Made by a program: the position numbers and the translations under genes
From: a bacterium
GTDB lineage: Bacteria; Electryoneota; RPQS01
Assembly (NCBI GenBank): GCA_023382385.1
Contig: JAHDVH010000002.1
Location: 262,219-326,218, forward strand
Direction of reading: 5' to 3'
Length of the DNA stretch: 64,000 nucleotides
In this document: piece after piece, positions 15,276-23,165 of the stretch
How the letters are laid out: each line of letters begins with the position of its first letter
Position numbering within the stretch: position 1 is the stretch's first letter
Notes under the pieces: generated by a model
Seen by the model: only the letters and a program-made list of their open reading frames with translations
The model's database searches: none
Told to the model about the DNA's origin: nothing

Positions 15276-16753
15276 TTCAAGAGTTCGGCCGTCTGCGCCG
15301 TGAGCACCTGCACCATTTGCGGATTGTATCCGACGTGGCGGTGCGCAATCTTACCGTCTTTGTCAATCACAAACATCGTGGGAATCCCGCGCACGCTGTA
15401 GGCTTCGGCCAGTTCATTCGTGCCGAACAGCACCGGAAGCGAGTAGCCCGCGTTCTTGATGAACGGCTCCACCTTGTCCGTGCCGCCGCGTTCCCAGACG
15501 TTGACGGCGTAGACTTCAACATTCCCGCCGCCGTTTTCTTTGTAGAACTTGTCGAGCAGCGGCATTGTCAGTTTGCACGGTCCGCACCACGTCGCCCAGA
15601 AATCCAGTACCACCACTTTCCCGCGCAAATCTGAGAGCTTGACCGTTCCGCCGCCCATCTTCTGCAGAGTGAAGTCCGGTGCCGGAACGTCCGTCCGGCC
15701 TTCGACGGCTTTCTGCTTCTGCTCCTGCGACAAATCTCGCTGCTGCAGTTTAGCCGCTTCAAGCAGTTGCTCGGTGCGGCTGGCTTCCACGGCGGTCAGC
15801 AACTCCGGCCAGCGCGCGTCATTCCGAATCGGAATCAAATCCTCGTCTTCCGTATACTGGTCGACGTCGCTCATGCCGAGCTTGGCGGCTTCAAACAGAT
15901 GCTGATACGCGGAATCCGCTTTGCCTGTCAGCGAAAATCCGCACGCGATATTATAGTGATTGATCGCGTCGGGCTGCAAGGCGACCGCTTTGCGCATCGA
16001 AGTCAAATAGCCGTCCCAATCACCCAACTCGCGGCACACCCGAGCGCGAACATCCCACCCGACCGTATTGTCGGGATTGTTCTTCAAGAACTCGTCGAGA
16101 ATCTTCAAGTGCGTCTTGAACTCACCCGGATACAGCATCAGCCGGCGGTGCACGGCTTCAAATTCGCCGGGCCGCTGCTTCTCCATCTCCACAAACAGCT
16201 TGTCGGCCTGCTGTATCTTGCCCGTGCGCGCCCACAGTTCACCCAGAAATGACGGCGCGTGCGGCAGACTGTTGTTCACCGAAATCGCGCGCAACAGCGC
16301 CGCTTCGGCCTTGCTGAAATCGGAATCTTCGTCCACCGGATACGCGGTGGCCTGCAGCAGCGCTCCCCAATAGCTATCCGGACTCACGGTCAGAATCTTG
16401 GCCACATAGCTCTGCTTGGTCGAGAGATTGGGTGAATAACGTCCCGCCATATACAAATCGAGTTCCGACTTGGGATTCTCCGCCGAGCGTTGTTCGTAAT
16501 ACTTGTACACTGCATCCGGATCATCGAGCGAAAGCAAGTCTCCCGCACGAATCTGCACTCCCGCGTCGAACGGATAGTTTTTCTGATAATCGCGCGCGAT
16601 GTCGAGCCGCTGCGGAAACGTGAGGGCCGTTTCGAGCTGTTCCCAGAGCTGCTGTTCGGCGCGGCTGGGAGTATACTTGGAGAGTTTGATGTCCGCGGCG
16701 TTCGCGGTCTGCAGCGTCATCGTCAGCAGCAGTAAGGCAAGAAAGTGTATCAT
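15272..16753 (-). CDS. TPR-thioredoxin (TlpA-like) secreted protein
   Basis: A 493-residue protein: signal peptide (MIHFLALLLLTMTLQTANA), about 320 residues of helical TPR-like repeats (LGELWARTGKIQQADKLF, HYNIACGFSLTGKADSAY), then a TlpA/AhpC-type thioredoxin domain. That domain shows APDFTL, LSDLRGKVVVLDFWATWCGPC (redox CGPC) and the cis-Pro in RGIPTMFVIDKDGKI. It probably reduces or shuffles disulfides in periplasmic proteins, possibly apocytochrome cysteines. It is tightly packed with the lipoprotein gene upstream (4-base overlap) and AlkD downstream (4-base overlap). Confidence 0.88.
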   Translation of the reverse strand: MIHFLALLLLTMTLQTANAADIKLSKYTPSRAEQQLWEQLETALTFPQRLDIARDYQKNYPFDAGVQIRAGDLLSLDDPDAVYKYYEQRSAENPKSELDLYMAGRYSPNLSTKQSYVAKILTVSPDSYWGALLQATAYPVDEDSDFSKAEAALLRAISVNNSLPHAPSFLGELWARTGKIQQADKLFVEMEKQRPGEFEAVHRRLMLYPGEFKTHLKILDEFLKNNPDNTVGWDVRARVCRELGDWDGYLTSMRKAVALQPDAINHYNIACGFSLTGKADSAYQHLFEAAKLGMSDVDQYTEDEDLIPIRNDARWPELLTAVEASRTEQLLEAAKLQQRDLSQEQKQKAVEGRTDVPAPDFTLQKMGGGTVKLSDLRGKVVVLDFWATWCGPCKLTMPLLDKFYKENGGGNVEVYAVNVWERGGTDKVEPFIKNAGYSLPVLFGTNELAEAYSVRGIPTMFVIDKDGKIAHRHVGYNPQMVQVLTAQTAELLK

Positions 16754-17493
16754 TCGTCCTGAAGAGATTGGGTTTTTCTAAGTTGCAGGCTGTCCACCAG
16801 CCCGTAACCTTCTTCTTCTATCGCGAGCAATTCGCGCACGATGCGGATTTCACCGGGCGGACCGATTTGTTCTTTCACCAGCCCGACTCCGTGCGCGAAC
16901 CAGCGCATCGTCTGCCAGTTCGCCAGCTCTCGTTCACGCAGATAGGCAGGTTCCTTCATCTCGTCGCGGTTGTAGCGCGCTTCGACGGAGTCTTTGACTT
17001 CCGGCAACGGAGTCGTCACTGTCATCAGACACTCCTCATAGCGGCCCGCCGGAACCGTCACCGTTTCAAACCCCGCCACGAGCGTTTCCGTACCGGGAGC
17101 GAAGTCCTGCCAAGCACTGTCCTCACTCACGCCGTCATCGAGCCATACCTGATTGAACTGACCAGTATGCAGACGGGATTCGAGCGACGTCATCGAGAGC
17201 ATCGTCACCGCCTCGACGATTCGCCCGTCCGATTGAAACTCAATCGCGCCGTAGGGCAGGTCGTCCCCTTTGACTTCGTAGACCTTCCATTCGCGCCCGC
17301 CGATATAGCGAAACGTCATGGTGTATTCGCGCGCTTCTCCATCTGCGGATTCGCGGTAACGCAACTTTCGCCCTTCGAGCAGCGGGAAGAAATCCGTGCC
17401 GCTGCGATAGACTTTCCGTTCCGGCAACTCTCCGCATCCGCCCCACAGCAGAGCGGCAGTCAGAGCAATCAGTGCGAGCGTAAGGATTCTCAA
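16750..17493 (-). CDS. Putative lipoprotein, function unknown
   Basis: A 247-residue protein with a lipobox LWGGC (Cys20) after a hydrophobic segment. The mature sequence has a beta-rich pattern (FFPLLEGRKLRYRESADGE, EYTMTFRYIGGREWKVYEV, TVPAGRYEECLMTV), typical of envelope proteins that report a mean value from text-like 'DUF3108' domains, though I cannot assign it firmly. Start is TTG at 17493, separated by one base from the stop of the 42-residue mini-gene (TAA, 17495-17497), so re-initiation after the mini-gene is plausible. The 3' end overlaps the thioredoxin gene by 4 bases. Confidence 0.7.
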   Translation of the reverse strand: MRILTLALIALTAALLWGGCGELPERKVYRSGTDFFPLLEGRKLRYRESADGEAREYTMTFRYIGGREWKVYEVKGDDLPYGAIEFQSDGRIVEAVTMLSMTSLESRLHTGQFNQVWLDDGVSEDSAWQDFAPGTETLVAGFETVTVPAGRYEECLMTVTTPLPEVKDSVEARYNRDEMKEPAYLRERELANWQTMRWFAHGVGLVKEQIGPPGEIRIVRELLAIEEEGYGLVDSLQLRKTQSLQDE

Positions 17494-17494
17494 T

Positions 17495-17623
17495 TTATTT
17501 CAGCAAGACCAATTTCTGTGTGGCGACGGATGCGCCGGCGGTCATCCGCAAAATGTAAACTCCCGTAGCCAGCGCGACGGTAACACAAACAAAACTGAGA
17601 ATCATAAAACCAAACGACTTCAT
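17495..17623 (-). CDS. 42-residue mini-gene: signal peptide joined to the end of a sorting tail
   Basis: ATG at 17623, stop TAA at 17495-17497. A strong ribosome site AAAGGAG lies 6 bases upstream (17630-17636). The peptide starts MKSFGFMILSFVCVTVALA, a normal signal peptide, and then continues directly with TGVYILRMTAG...TQKLVLLK, the closing strands of the type IX-style sorting domain. The YPNPFN core and the entire cargo are missing. It matches the ends of its neighbours (ATGIYLLR...TQKLLFLR at 17705; SGVYLYRLTAG at 8820). It is either the product of a large internal deletion in a cargo gene or a leader peptide for the lipoprotein gene one base downstream. Confidence 0.7.
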   Translation of the reverse strand: MKSFGFMILSFVCVTVALATGVYILRMTAGASVATQKLVLLK

Positions 17624-17704
17624 AGCGGCTCCTTTGAGGGTTGTAGTGCAAAGAAGAAGTCATTGGTCCGGTGGGACCCGTCCCGGCCCGGGGAATTCAG
17701 TGAG

Positions 17705-19693
17705 TTATCGCAAAAAGAGTAGTTTCTGAGTGGAGGTCAAGCCGGCAGTCCGGGCACGGAGCAGGTAGATTCCCGTTGCCTTTCCTGCTAAGTCTATGTT
17801 TATATTATGAATTCCGGCTGTGAAGCGTGAATTAGCGACCGTGCTAATGAGACGGCCCTGCACATTGAACACTTCCAACCGCAACTCAGTTTCCTGAGGC
17901 AATTCGAGGGTCACGACCGTATTGCTGTTGAAGGGGTTCGGGTAGGCAGGCGACATGACAAAGTGCGCCGGCAAACCGGGCCGCTCCTCGGCATCCAGAA
18001 CCGTGACCAGCACGGGAATCATCACGACAGTATCAGGGCAATCGTTACTGTGAACGACGAGTCGTCCGAAGAAATCATAGACCCCGTCGTCGGTCGTGTC
18101 GGCAAACACCGAGACCGCAATTTCAAGGCTGTCGCCTGCGGGAATGACGCCGCTGGCCGGTTCGACGGAAATCCACGATCCTTGCGGAGCGAGAGCGATA
18201 GCTTCAAGCGAAAAACTCAAGGCGCCGCTTCCGACATTTTCGAGCGGAAACATCACGCTGCCTGTCACGTGGTTTTCGACGATGATGTTAAGCGAAGAAT
18301 GCAGCGCATCGAAAGCCGGCTGACCGGGCGTGAAGTTGACCTCCGCGAGCGCGCTGTCTCCGACGACGACACTGAACGACGTGTCGCTCTCAATGCACAC
18401 GCCGTCCACCGTGATGTCATAGGTTCCGGCGGCCAGTTCGAGACGGTATCGTCCCTGCGCGTCCGTGATTGTGAAGCGGTCGTCACCTGCGGCTCGCACG
18501 CGTGCCCCAAAGACCGGCTGTCCGTCCGACAATCCGGTCACGATACCCTGCACACCGGCGGGCGGAGAGATGCGCAGCAGATAACCGTGCGTTTGCGTGG
18601 TATCTGTCGGGAGAATCATCGCCCCGCAGACAATCGCTCCACCGTCGGGAAGTTGACTGATGTTGTTGAACCCGGCTTCCGTACCAAGACGGCCATAGCG
18701 CCACGTCCAGAGATTACTTTGCTCTTCGTCGATGGCGCGCATCAGAAAGCTTGTGCGGCTCGACGAGTTCCCCGAGCGTCCGACAAACAGCATTCCGCCA
18801 AACCACGGCATCGCCGCGCGGAACTGATCGGAGAATCCGGGGGAAGAGAAGGTCAAGCTATAGGGCGCACCGTCGGCGGGCAACACAGTGGTGTAGCCAT
18901 AGCCTGAGGCATCCGCGCCGCCGCGGCCAATCAACCAGTAGTTGGAGAGCGGGTCGCGGGCCATCGAGTAGCAATAGTCGTTGTCGCCGCCGTTGAACAC
19001 CAGTCCGTTGCCGACTTGGTTGCCACTAAGATTGACTTCAAACGTCCATTGGTCATAATCGGAGAACTGCGACGCACGGGTGATGCCGCCGACAACGAGA
19101 TTGCCGTTTTCCAACTGCAGCACGCCGTTGGCAATATCCGTGCTGGCTCCGCCGAAGGTGCGACTCCAGACCGTGTCGCCGTTGGCTTCACAGAGCAGCA
19201 CCCACGCATCGGAGCTGTTGCCTTGCAAGCGGTATCCCACTGCAGCGAAGCGTCCGTCGGACAGTCGGGTGATATCCCGACCTTTGCTGAGACCGTTTCC
19301 CGGATTATACACCCGCTCCCAAAGCAAATCGCCGGTTGGAGCGTCGAATGCCAATAGCGTGATGCTTCGGCCGTCATTGTCGAAACCGACCGCAACGACC
19401 GTATCGCCACCCAGATGAATAATGCCTTCGAGAATTTCGTCGGCTTCGGTCATCGAATAGGTGCGCACGTAGAGGGATTCACCCTCCATTGTATAACCGG
19501 CCAACAGATAGTCATAGTTGGGATTGGACAGCGTGCCCGTCGCGCGGTAGCCGCAGGAGACGATGACATCACCGGGAGCCGCTACAACGTCGTAAAGATA
19601 ACAGCGGCCGTCCAATTGGAAACTGCGGGACCAAGTGGTATCGGGCTGAGCCCAGGCGAGGCATGGGAGGAGCAACAGCAGCAGTGCAAGCAT
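17705..19693 (-). CDS. Secreted repeat protein with a type IX-style sorting tail (paralogue of the next gene)
   Basis: A 662-residue secreted protein: short signal peptide (MLALLLLLLPCLAWA), then about 370 residues of propeller-like repeats with the pattern D..W.R.FGG....A..V.....G..V.GG (for example GDTVWSRTFGGASTDIANGV). A carboxypeptidase-regulatory-like domain (VQGIVTGLSDGQPVFGARV, RYRLELAAGTYDITVDG) covers about residues 385-455, followed by an Ig-like anchor segment. The sorting domain runs from about residue 582 (AYPNPFNSNTVV, VFNVQGRLIS, TGIYLLRARTAG, LLFLR). It lies 27 bases downstream of a paralogue with the same domain order; the two are a tandem duplication. Confidence 0.85.
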   Translation of the reverse strand: MLALLLLLLPCLAWAQPDTTWSRSFQLDGRCYLYDVVAAPGDVIVSCGYRATGTLSNPNYDYLLAGYTMEGESLYVRTYSMTEADEILEGIIHLGGDTVVAVGFDNDGRSITLLAFDAPTGDLLWERVYNPGNGLSKGRDITRLSDGRFAAVGYRLQGNSSDAWVLLCEANGDTVWSRTFGGASTDIANGVLQLENGNLVVGGITRASQFSDYDQWTFEVNLSGNQVGNGLVFNGGDNDYCYSMARDPLSNYWLIGRGGADASGYGYTTVLPADGAPYSLTFSSPGFSDQFRAAMPWFGGMLFVGRSGNSSSRTSFLMRAIDEEQSNLWTWRYGRLGTEAGFNNISQLPDGGAIVCGAMILPTDTTQTHGYLLRISPPAGVQGIVTGLSDGQPVFGARVRAAGDDRFTITDAQGRYRLELAAGTYDITVDGVCIESDTSFSVVVGDSALAEVNFTPGQPAFDALHSSLNIIVENHVTGSVMFPLENVGSGALSFSLEAIALAPQGSWISVEPASGVIPAGDSLEIAVSVFADTTDDGVYDFFGRLVVHSNDCPDTVVMIPVLVTVLDAEERPGLPAHFVMSPAYPNPFNSNTVVTLELPQETELRLEVFNVQGRLISTVANSRFTAGIHNINIDLAGKATGIYLLRARTAGLTSTQKLLFLR

Positions 19694-19720
19694 GAGGGAA
19701 CCTCGTTGCGGAAGTAGGTG

Positions 19721-21757
19721 CTATCTGAGAAAGAGCAGGCGTTGCGTTTGCGAGCGCAGCTGATCCTGCAGACGTACAAAATAAAGTCCTGAGGCAAGAC
19801 CGTTCGCGTCCCAAGTCAACTCGTGCACTCCTGCGGAAAGTCGGGTTGACCCTAAGAGGTCCGCAACATGGCGGCCCTGCAAATCAAAGACGGTCAAGGA
19901 GACCTCGGAGTCGCGGTCTAAAGCGAAACGGAGTCGCGTCGAACTGTTGAACGGGTTAGGATAGGCGGGGTAGAGTCTGAACTCGGACGGGAGCAGCGGT
20001 GTTTCATCAGCATCGAGAATGACTGCCAGCACTTGCAGCGTGCGCAAAGTTTCGGGGCAGGAGTTCGAACGCAGATACAGGAAGCCGAAGTAGTCGTAGG
20101 TGCCGTCGTCAAGAGTGTCGGCCAGCACCTGCACCTGCACGTTGAGCGTCTCACCGGGTGCCACACGGCCGCTTACAGGAATCGTCGTGAGCCAATCGCC
20201 TTCAGGCATCACGGCTTCCGTTTCGAACGAGAAGACGAGGTCGCCGCTGCCGCTGTTGTAGAGGGGCAAAACTGCGGCGCCGGGAATCCGGTTCTGCGCA
20301 AGCACGTTGACGGTGGTGTTATCCAGCGTCATGTGCGGCACACCGACGGTCAGGTCAGCAGACGTGTTCTCGTTGGCGATGACTTCGATGTTATACAACG
20401 TGTCACCGGTGAAACAGGGGCCGCCGCTGTAGACTGTGTAAATCCCCGCAGGCAGGGAGAGCGTGAAGCGTCCCGAGCTGTCGGAGATCGCATATTGCGG
20501 AAGTTCGGCGGCACTTATCTGCACACCGGCAATCAGTTCGTTCGTCGTGCGGTCGCGCACCACACCGGACACTCCCGACGGCGGACTCATGCGCCAAGCG
20601 AGTCCGCGAATGGCACCGTTGACATAGGCGCTGCCGCAAATCAGATAGCCTCCGTCAGAAAGAGCTTTAAGGTCCTCGAATTGACGACCGGGTTCGGTAC
20701 CGCGCCAACTCCAGATGGAGTCACCGTTTGCACCGACTGCCACCAGCCAGAGTGTAGCTGTGTTAAGTCCCGGGCCGGACCATCCGGCAAACAGGACTCC
20801 GCCTTCGAGGTAGGGTGCGGCCCCGCCAAGCTTCTCACTGGCAAATCCCGCAGAGTAATGTTGTTCCCACAAGACTGAACCCTGCGGACTCAAACGCAAT
20901 GCGTAACCATTATAGTCGGATGAAGTAACCCTGCGTTCTCCGGCAAGAATATAGTCTCCTGTTTCAGGTTCGCGAAACGCAGCACCCATTGTTTCATAGA
21001 GGGCCGGGTCGCCATAGACGGTCTGACTGACCGCTTGTCCGTTTGCATCTACCGTGACCCGCAGGAAATCGTAGAGATTCGTTGTGGGATTTCGAGTAGA
21101 GCCAAACAGCTCGAGCGTTCCGCCATCTCCGGGAAGGATGTTATCCGGGATGTCCATAGTTGTTGTGCCGTAGGTGTAGCTCCAAAGCGAGTCACCATTC
21201 TGAGCGCAGCGGATGAGCCAGAAATCCAGTTCGCGATTGGAGACGACACGGCGACCCAGCACGTAAAGTCCGCCGTCCGGGGCGGGCAGCAATCCGGCGG
21301 CTTCGCTTGCGCCGCTGCTGGGTGTGAAGGACCGCGACCACAGCAAGTCACCGGACAGCGAATAGACCGCTGCCAGCACGGTGGCAGCACTTTGGGCACG
21401 ACCGCACAGACCGAGATTGCCGTTCGGAAACTGACAAATTCCTGTGAACCGTTCTCCGGCGTTGGGAGCGCCAAAGGAACGCGTCCACAACGTGTCACCG
21501 AGCGGGTCGAGCCGCACGAGCAACGCGTCTTCGTTCGAGCCAGTGATGGAGTAACCGGCAACGGCGAAACCGCCGGTCGGCAGTTCGAGTCCTGCGGAAA
21601 ACGAGGTCGTTGTCCCAAAGCTGAAAACACGAGTCCACAGAGTGTCTACGTCGGCGCGCGCCGTGGAGACGAGGCAGACAATAAGCAGGGCAGCCGGAAG
21701 CAAATCCCGTTTCGGATGGAAGTGCATAGGAAGCAGGTCTTTGAAAGGGTTTAACAT
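19721..21757 (-). CDS. Secreted repeat protein with a type IX-style sorting tail (paralogue of the previous gene)
   Basis: A 678-residue protein of the same design as the 17705-19693 gene: signal sequence, propeller-like repeats (DTLWTRSFGAPNAGERFTGI, GDLLWSRSFTPSSGASEAAGL), a carboxypeptidase-regulatory-like domain (VSGVVRDRTTNELIAGVQI, FTLSLPAGIYTVY), an Ig-like segment and a sorting domain (AYPNPFNSSTRLRF, FDLQGRHVADLL, SGLYFVRLQ, LLFLR). ATG 21757 follows a GAGGAA ribosome site; an internal ATG at 21727 would give a more ordinary signal peptide. Transcribed from the promoter at 21786-21814, divergent from the next plus-strand gene. Likely a surface or released structural protein. Confidence 0.85.
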   Translation of the reverse strand: MLNPFKDLLPMHFHPKRDLLPAALLIVCLVSTARADVDTLWTRVFSFGTTTSFSAGLELPTGGFAVAGYSITGSNEDALLVRLDPLGDTLWTRSFGAPNAGERFTGICQFPNGNLGLCGRAQSAATVLAAVYSLSGDLLWSRSFTPSSGASEAAGLLPAPDGGLYVLGRRVVSNRELDFWLIRCAQNGDSLWSYTYGTTTMDIPDNILPGDGGTLELFGSTRNPTTNLYDFLRVTVDANGQAVSQTVYGDPALYETMGAAFREPETGDYILAGERRVTSSDYNGYALRLSPQGSVLWEQHYSAGFASEKLGGAAPYLEGGVLFAGWSGPGLNTATLWLVAVGANGDSIWSWRGTEPGRQFEDLKALSDGGYLICGSAYVNGAIRGLAWRMSPPSGVSGVVRDRTTNELIAGVQISAAELPQYAISDSSGRFTLSLPAGIYTVYSGGPCFTGDTLYNIEVIANENTSADLTVGVPHMTLDNTTVNVLAQNRIPGAAVLPLYNSGSGDLVFSFETEAVMPEGDWLTTIPVSGRVAPGETLNVQVQVLADTLDDGTYDYFGFLYLRSNSCPETLRTLQVLAVILDADETPLLPSEFRLYPAYPNPFNSSTRLRFALDRDSEVSLTVFDLQGRHVADLLGSTRLSAGVHELTWDANGLASGLYFVRLQDQLRSQTQRLLFLR

Positions 21758-21785
21758 ATCTCAAGTTCCTCTAACACAAGCTTTT

Positions 21786-21814
21786 AATATACAGAAACAA
21801 CACTCGGACTTCAA
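21786..21814 (-). promoter_or_regulatory. Sigma70-type promoter for the paralogous repeat genes
   Basis: Minus strand: -35 TTGAAG (21809-21814), 17-base spacer, -10 TATATT (21786-21791), leader about 22 bases before ATG 21757. Confidence 0.65.
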
Positions 21815-21892
21815 GCGTCTGAGGCGGATTTGCGAATCTGCTACAGATTCTCGGCGGAGACTGGCACAATTCTCCGAAGTGCAGGAAAATGC

Positions 21893-21921
21893 TTGAGAGT
21901 TGTTTTCTTTTGGTTTATATT
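21893..21921 (+). promoter_or_regulatory. Sigma70-type promoter for the 21959 gene
   Basis: -35 TTGAGA (21893-21898), 17-base spacer, -10 TATATT (21916-21921), start near 21928, about 30 bases before ATG 21959. Confidence 0.6.
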
Positions 21922-21958
21922 CCGTGAAATTCTACACTTTAGACCGCAAGGGCAACTC

Positions 21959-22927
21959 ATGAAACGAGTACTCTACTTTTTGCTGGTGCTGGCCGTCCCC
22001 TTTTCGGCCTCGCTGGGGTTCACGGTATCGGGATCGGTGACGGGCGCGCAGGGATTTGCGCTGGTGTTCGTGTATACGATTCCCGCGACGTTTGACACGT
22101 TCTACGTCACGATTGCCAATCCGTTTAACGGAAACTACTCGCAGGGCGGCTTGGATGAGGGCGGCTACGTGCTGTTCGCCTTTCAGGATTCCGATCTCAA
22201 TTTGACGCCAGGTCTGGACGAGCGCCGCGGATTTTACGGCGGCGAAGTGCCGGAAATCCTGCAGGTGTCTTCGGACTTAACGGGCATAAATATCGTGTTG
22301 TCTGCACCGAATGCCGGAGGATTTTCCGGTGAAATCACCTATGAGGGGACGGAAACGGGCGCGACATATGTGTTTGCTCACCGGAACGCGGATTTTTCGG
22401 GACTGCCGGCGGGAGTTGGGGTGTTGTTCAATCAGGACGGCAACGGAGCGTACACGGCATTGGTGGACAGTTTCGGGACGTATTATGCGTTCGCGTTCAT
22501 GGATTTGAATACGAACTTTCAGTACGACTTGGGCGAGCCATACGATTTTTATGGCGGCGCGGCTCCGCAGCCGATAGTGATTACGCAGGGTGGACAATAC
22601 CCGGACAATGTGAACTTTGTGCTGGAGGCCGTAAGCGCGGCGCCTCCAGTGCATCCGGTTGTGCAGGAGTTTCGTCTGGGTGCCCCCTATCCAAATCCGT
22701 TCAATGCCGAGACGACAATTCCCTTTACGCTTGACCGTCCGATGGAAGTGGAATTGACCGCCTATAACCTGCTGGGCCGTCAGGCGGTTACCTTAGCAAC
22801 GGGAGCTTTCTCTGCCGGTGAACATCGTGTGAGATTTGGCGATGCGTCGCTGGCGACGGGGGTCTATCTGATAGAACTGCGCAGCGGGCACAGGTCAATG
22901 ACAGTTCCAGTGGTGCTCTTGAAGTAA
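21959..22927 (+). CDS. Secreted beta-rich protein with a type IX-style sorting tail
   Basis: A 322-residue secreted protein. ATG 21959 follows AGGG and gives a signal peptide MKRVLYFLLVLAVPFSASLG; the longer frame to 21830 crosses the promoter and is rejected. Two repeats share the plan 'Y.F...D.....GL/G....YGG..P..I.' (FAFQDSDLNLTPGLDERRGFYGG; FAFMDLNTNFQYDLGEPYDFYGG), as in proteins annotated with 'EF-hand-like DxDxN' loops in surface repeats. The sorting domain starts near residue 240 (PYPNPFNAETTIPF, AYNLLGRQAV, TGVYLIELRSG, VVLLK). Function unknown. Followed by a terminator. Confidence 0.82.
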   Translation: MKRVLYFLLVLAVPFSASLGFTVSGSVTGAQGFALVFVYTIPATFDTFYVTIANPFNGNYSQGGLDEGGYVLFAFQDSDLNLTPGLDERRGFYGGEVPEILQVSSDLTGINIVLSAPNAGGFSGEITYEGTETGATYVFAHRNADFSGLPAGVGVLFNQDGNGAYTALVDSFGTYYAFAFMDLNTNFQYDLGEPYDFYGGAAPQPIVITQGGQYPDNVNFVLEAVSAAPPVHPVVQEFRLGAPYPNPFNAETTIPFTLDRPMEVELTAYNLLGRQAVTLATGAFSAGEHRVRFGDASLATGVYLIELRSGHRSMTVPVVLLK

Positions 22928-22954
22928 CGGCTGGCTAAGCAAGCCACTACATGA

Positions 22955-22987
22955 AGAGGCGGCCGAGGGGTTGCCTCTCTTTTTTTC
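22955..22987 (+). terminator. Intrinsic terminator after the 21959 gene
   Basis: Stem AGAGGC/GCCTCT (22955-22960 with 22973-22978), 12-base loop, followed by CTTTTTTT. Confidence 0.75.
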
Positions 22988-23044
22988 ACAAAGGGTGCAA
23001 AGTCAGCATGAGTCGAGAGTTCCTTCGGAATTATATATCGGGAA

Positions 23045-23074
23045 TTCAACATGTTGCTTGAAGACCACTATTAT
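23045..23074 (+). promoter_or_regulatory. Possible promoter of the PPC/clan CD protein gene
   Basis: -35 TTCAAC (23045-23050), 18-base spacer, -10 TATTAT (23069-23074). A weaker match than the others; the long leader (about 85 bases) ends with the ribosome site GAGGAG at 23153-23158. Confidence 0.35.
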
Positions 23075-23165
23075 TCATGAATTTGTTTCATAATGTGCCA
23101 AACTCTTGCGAGTCCGAGTCGGAGCCTGTACTTTGATGGTAGACCATCAAAAGAGGAGACGGGCC

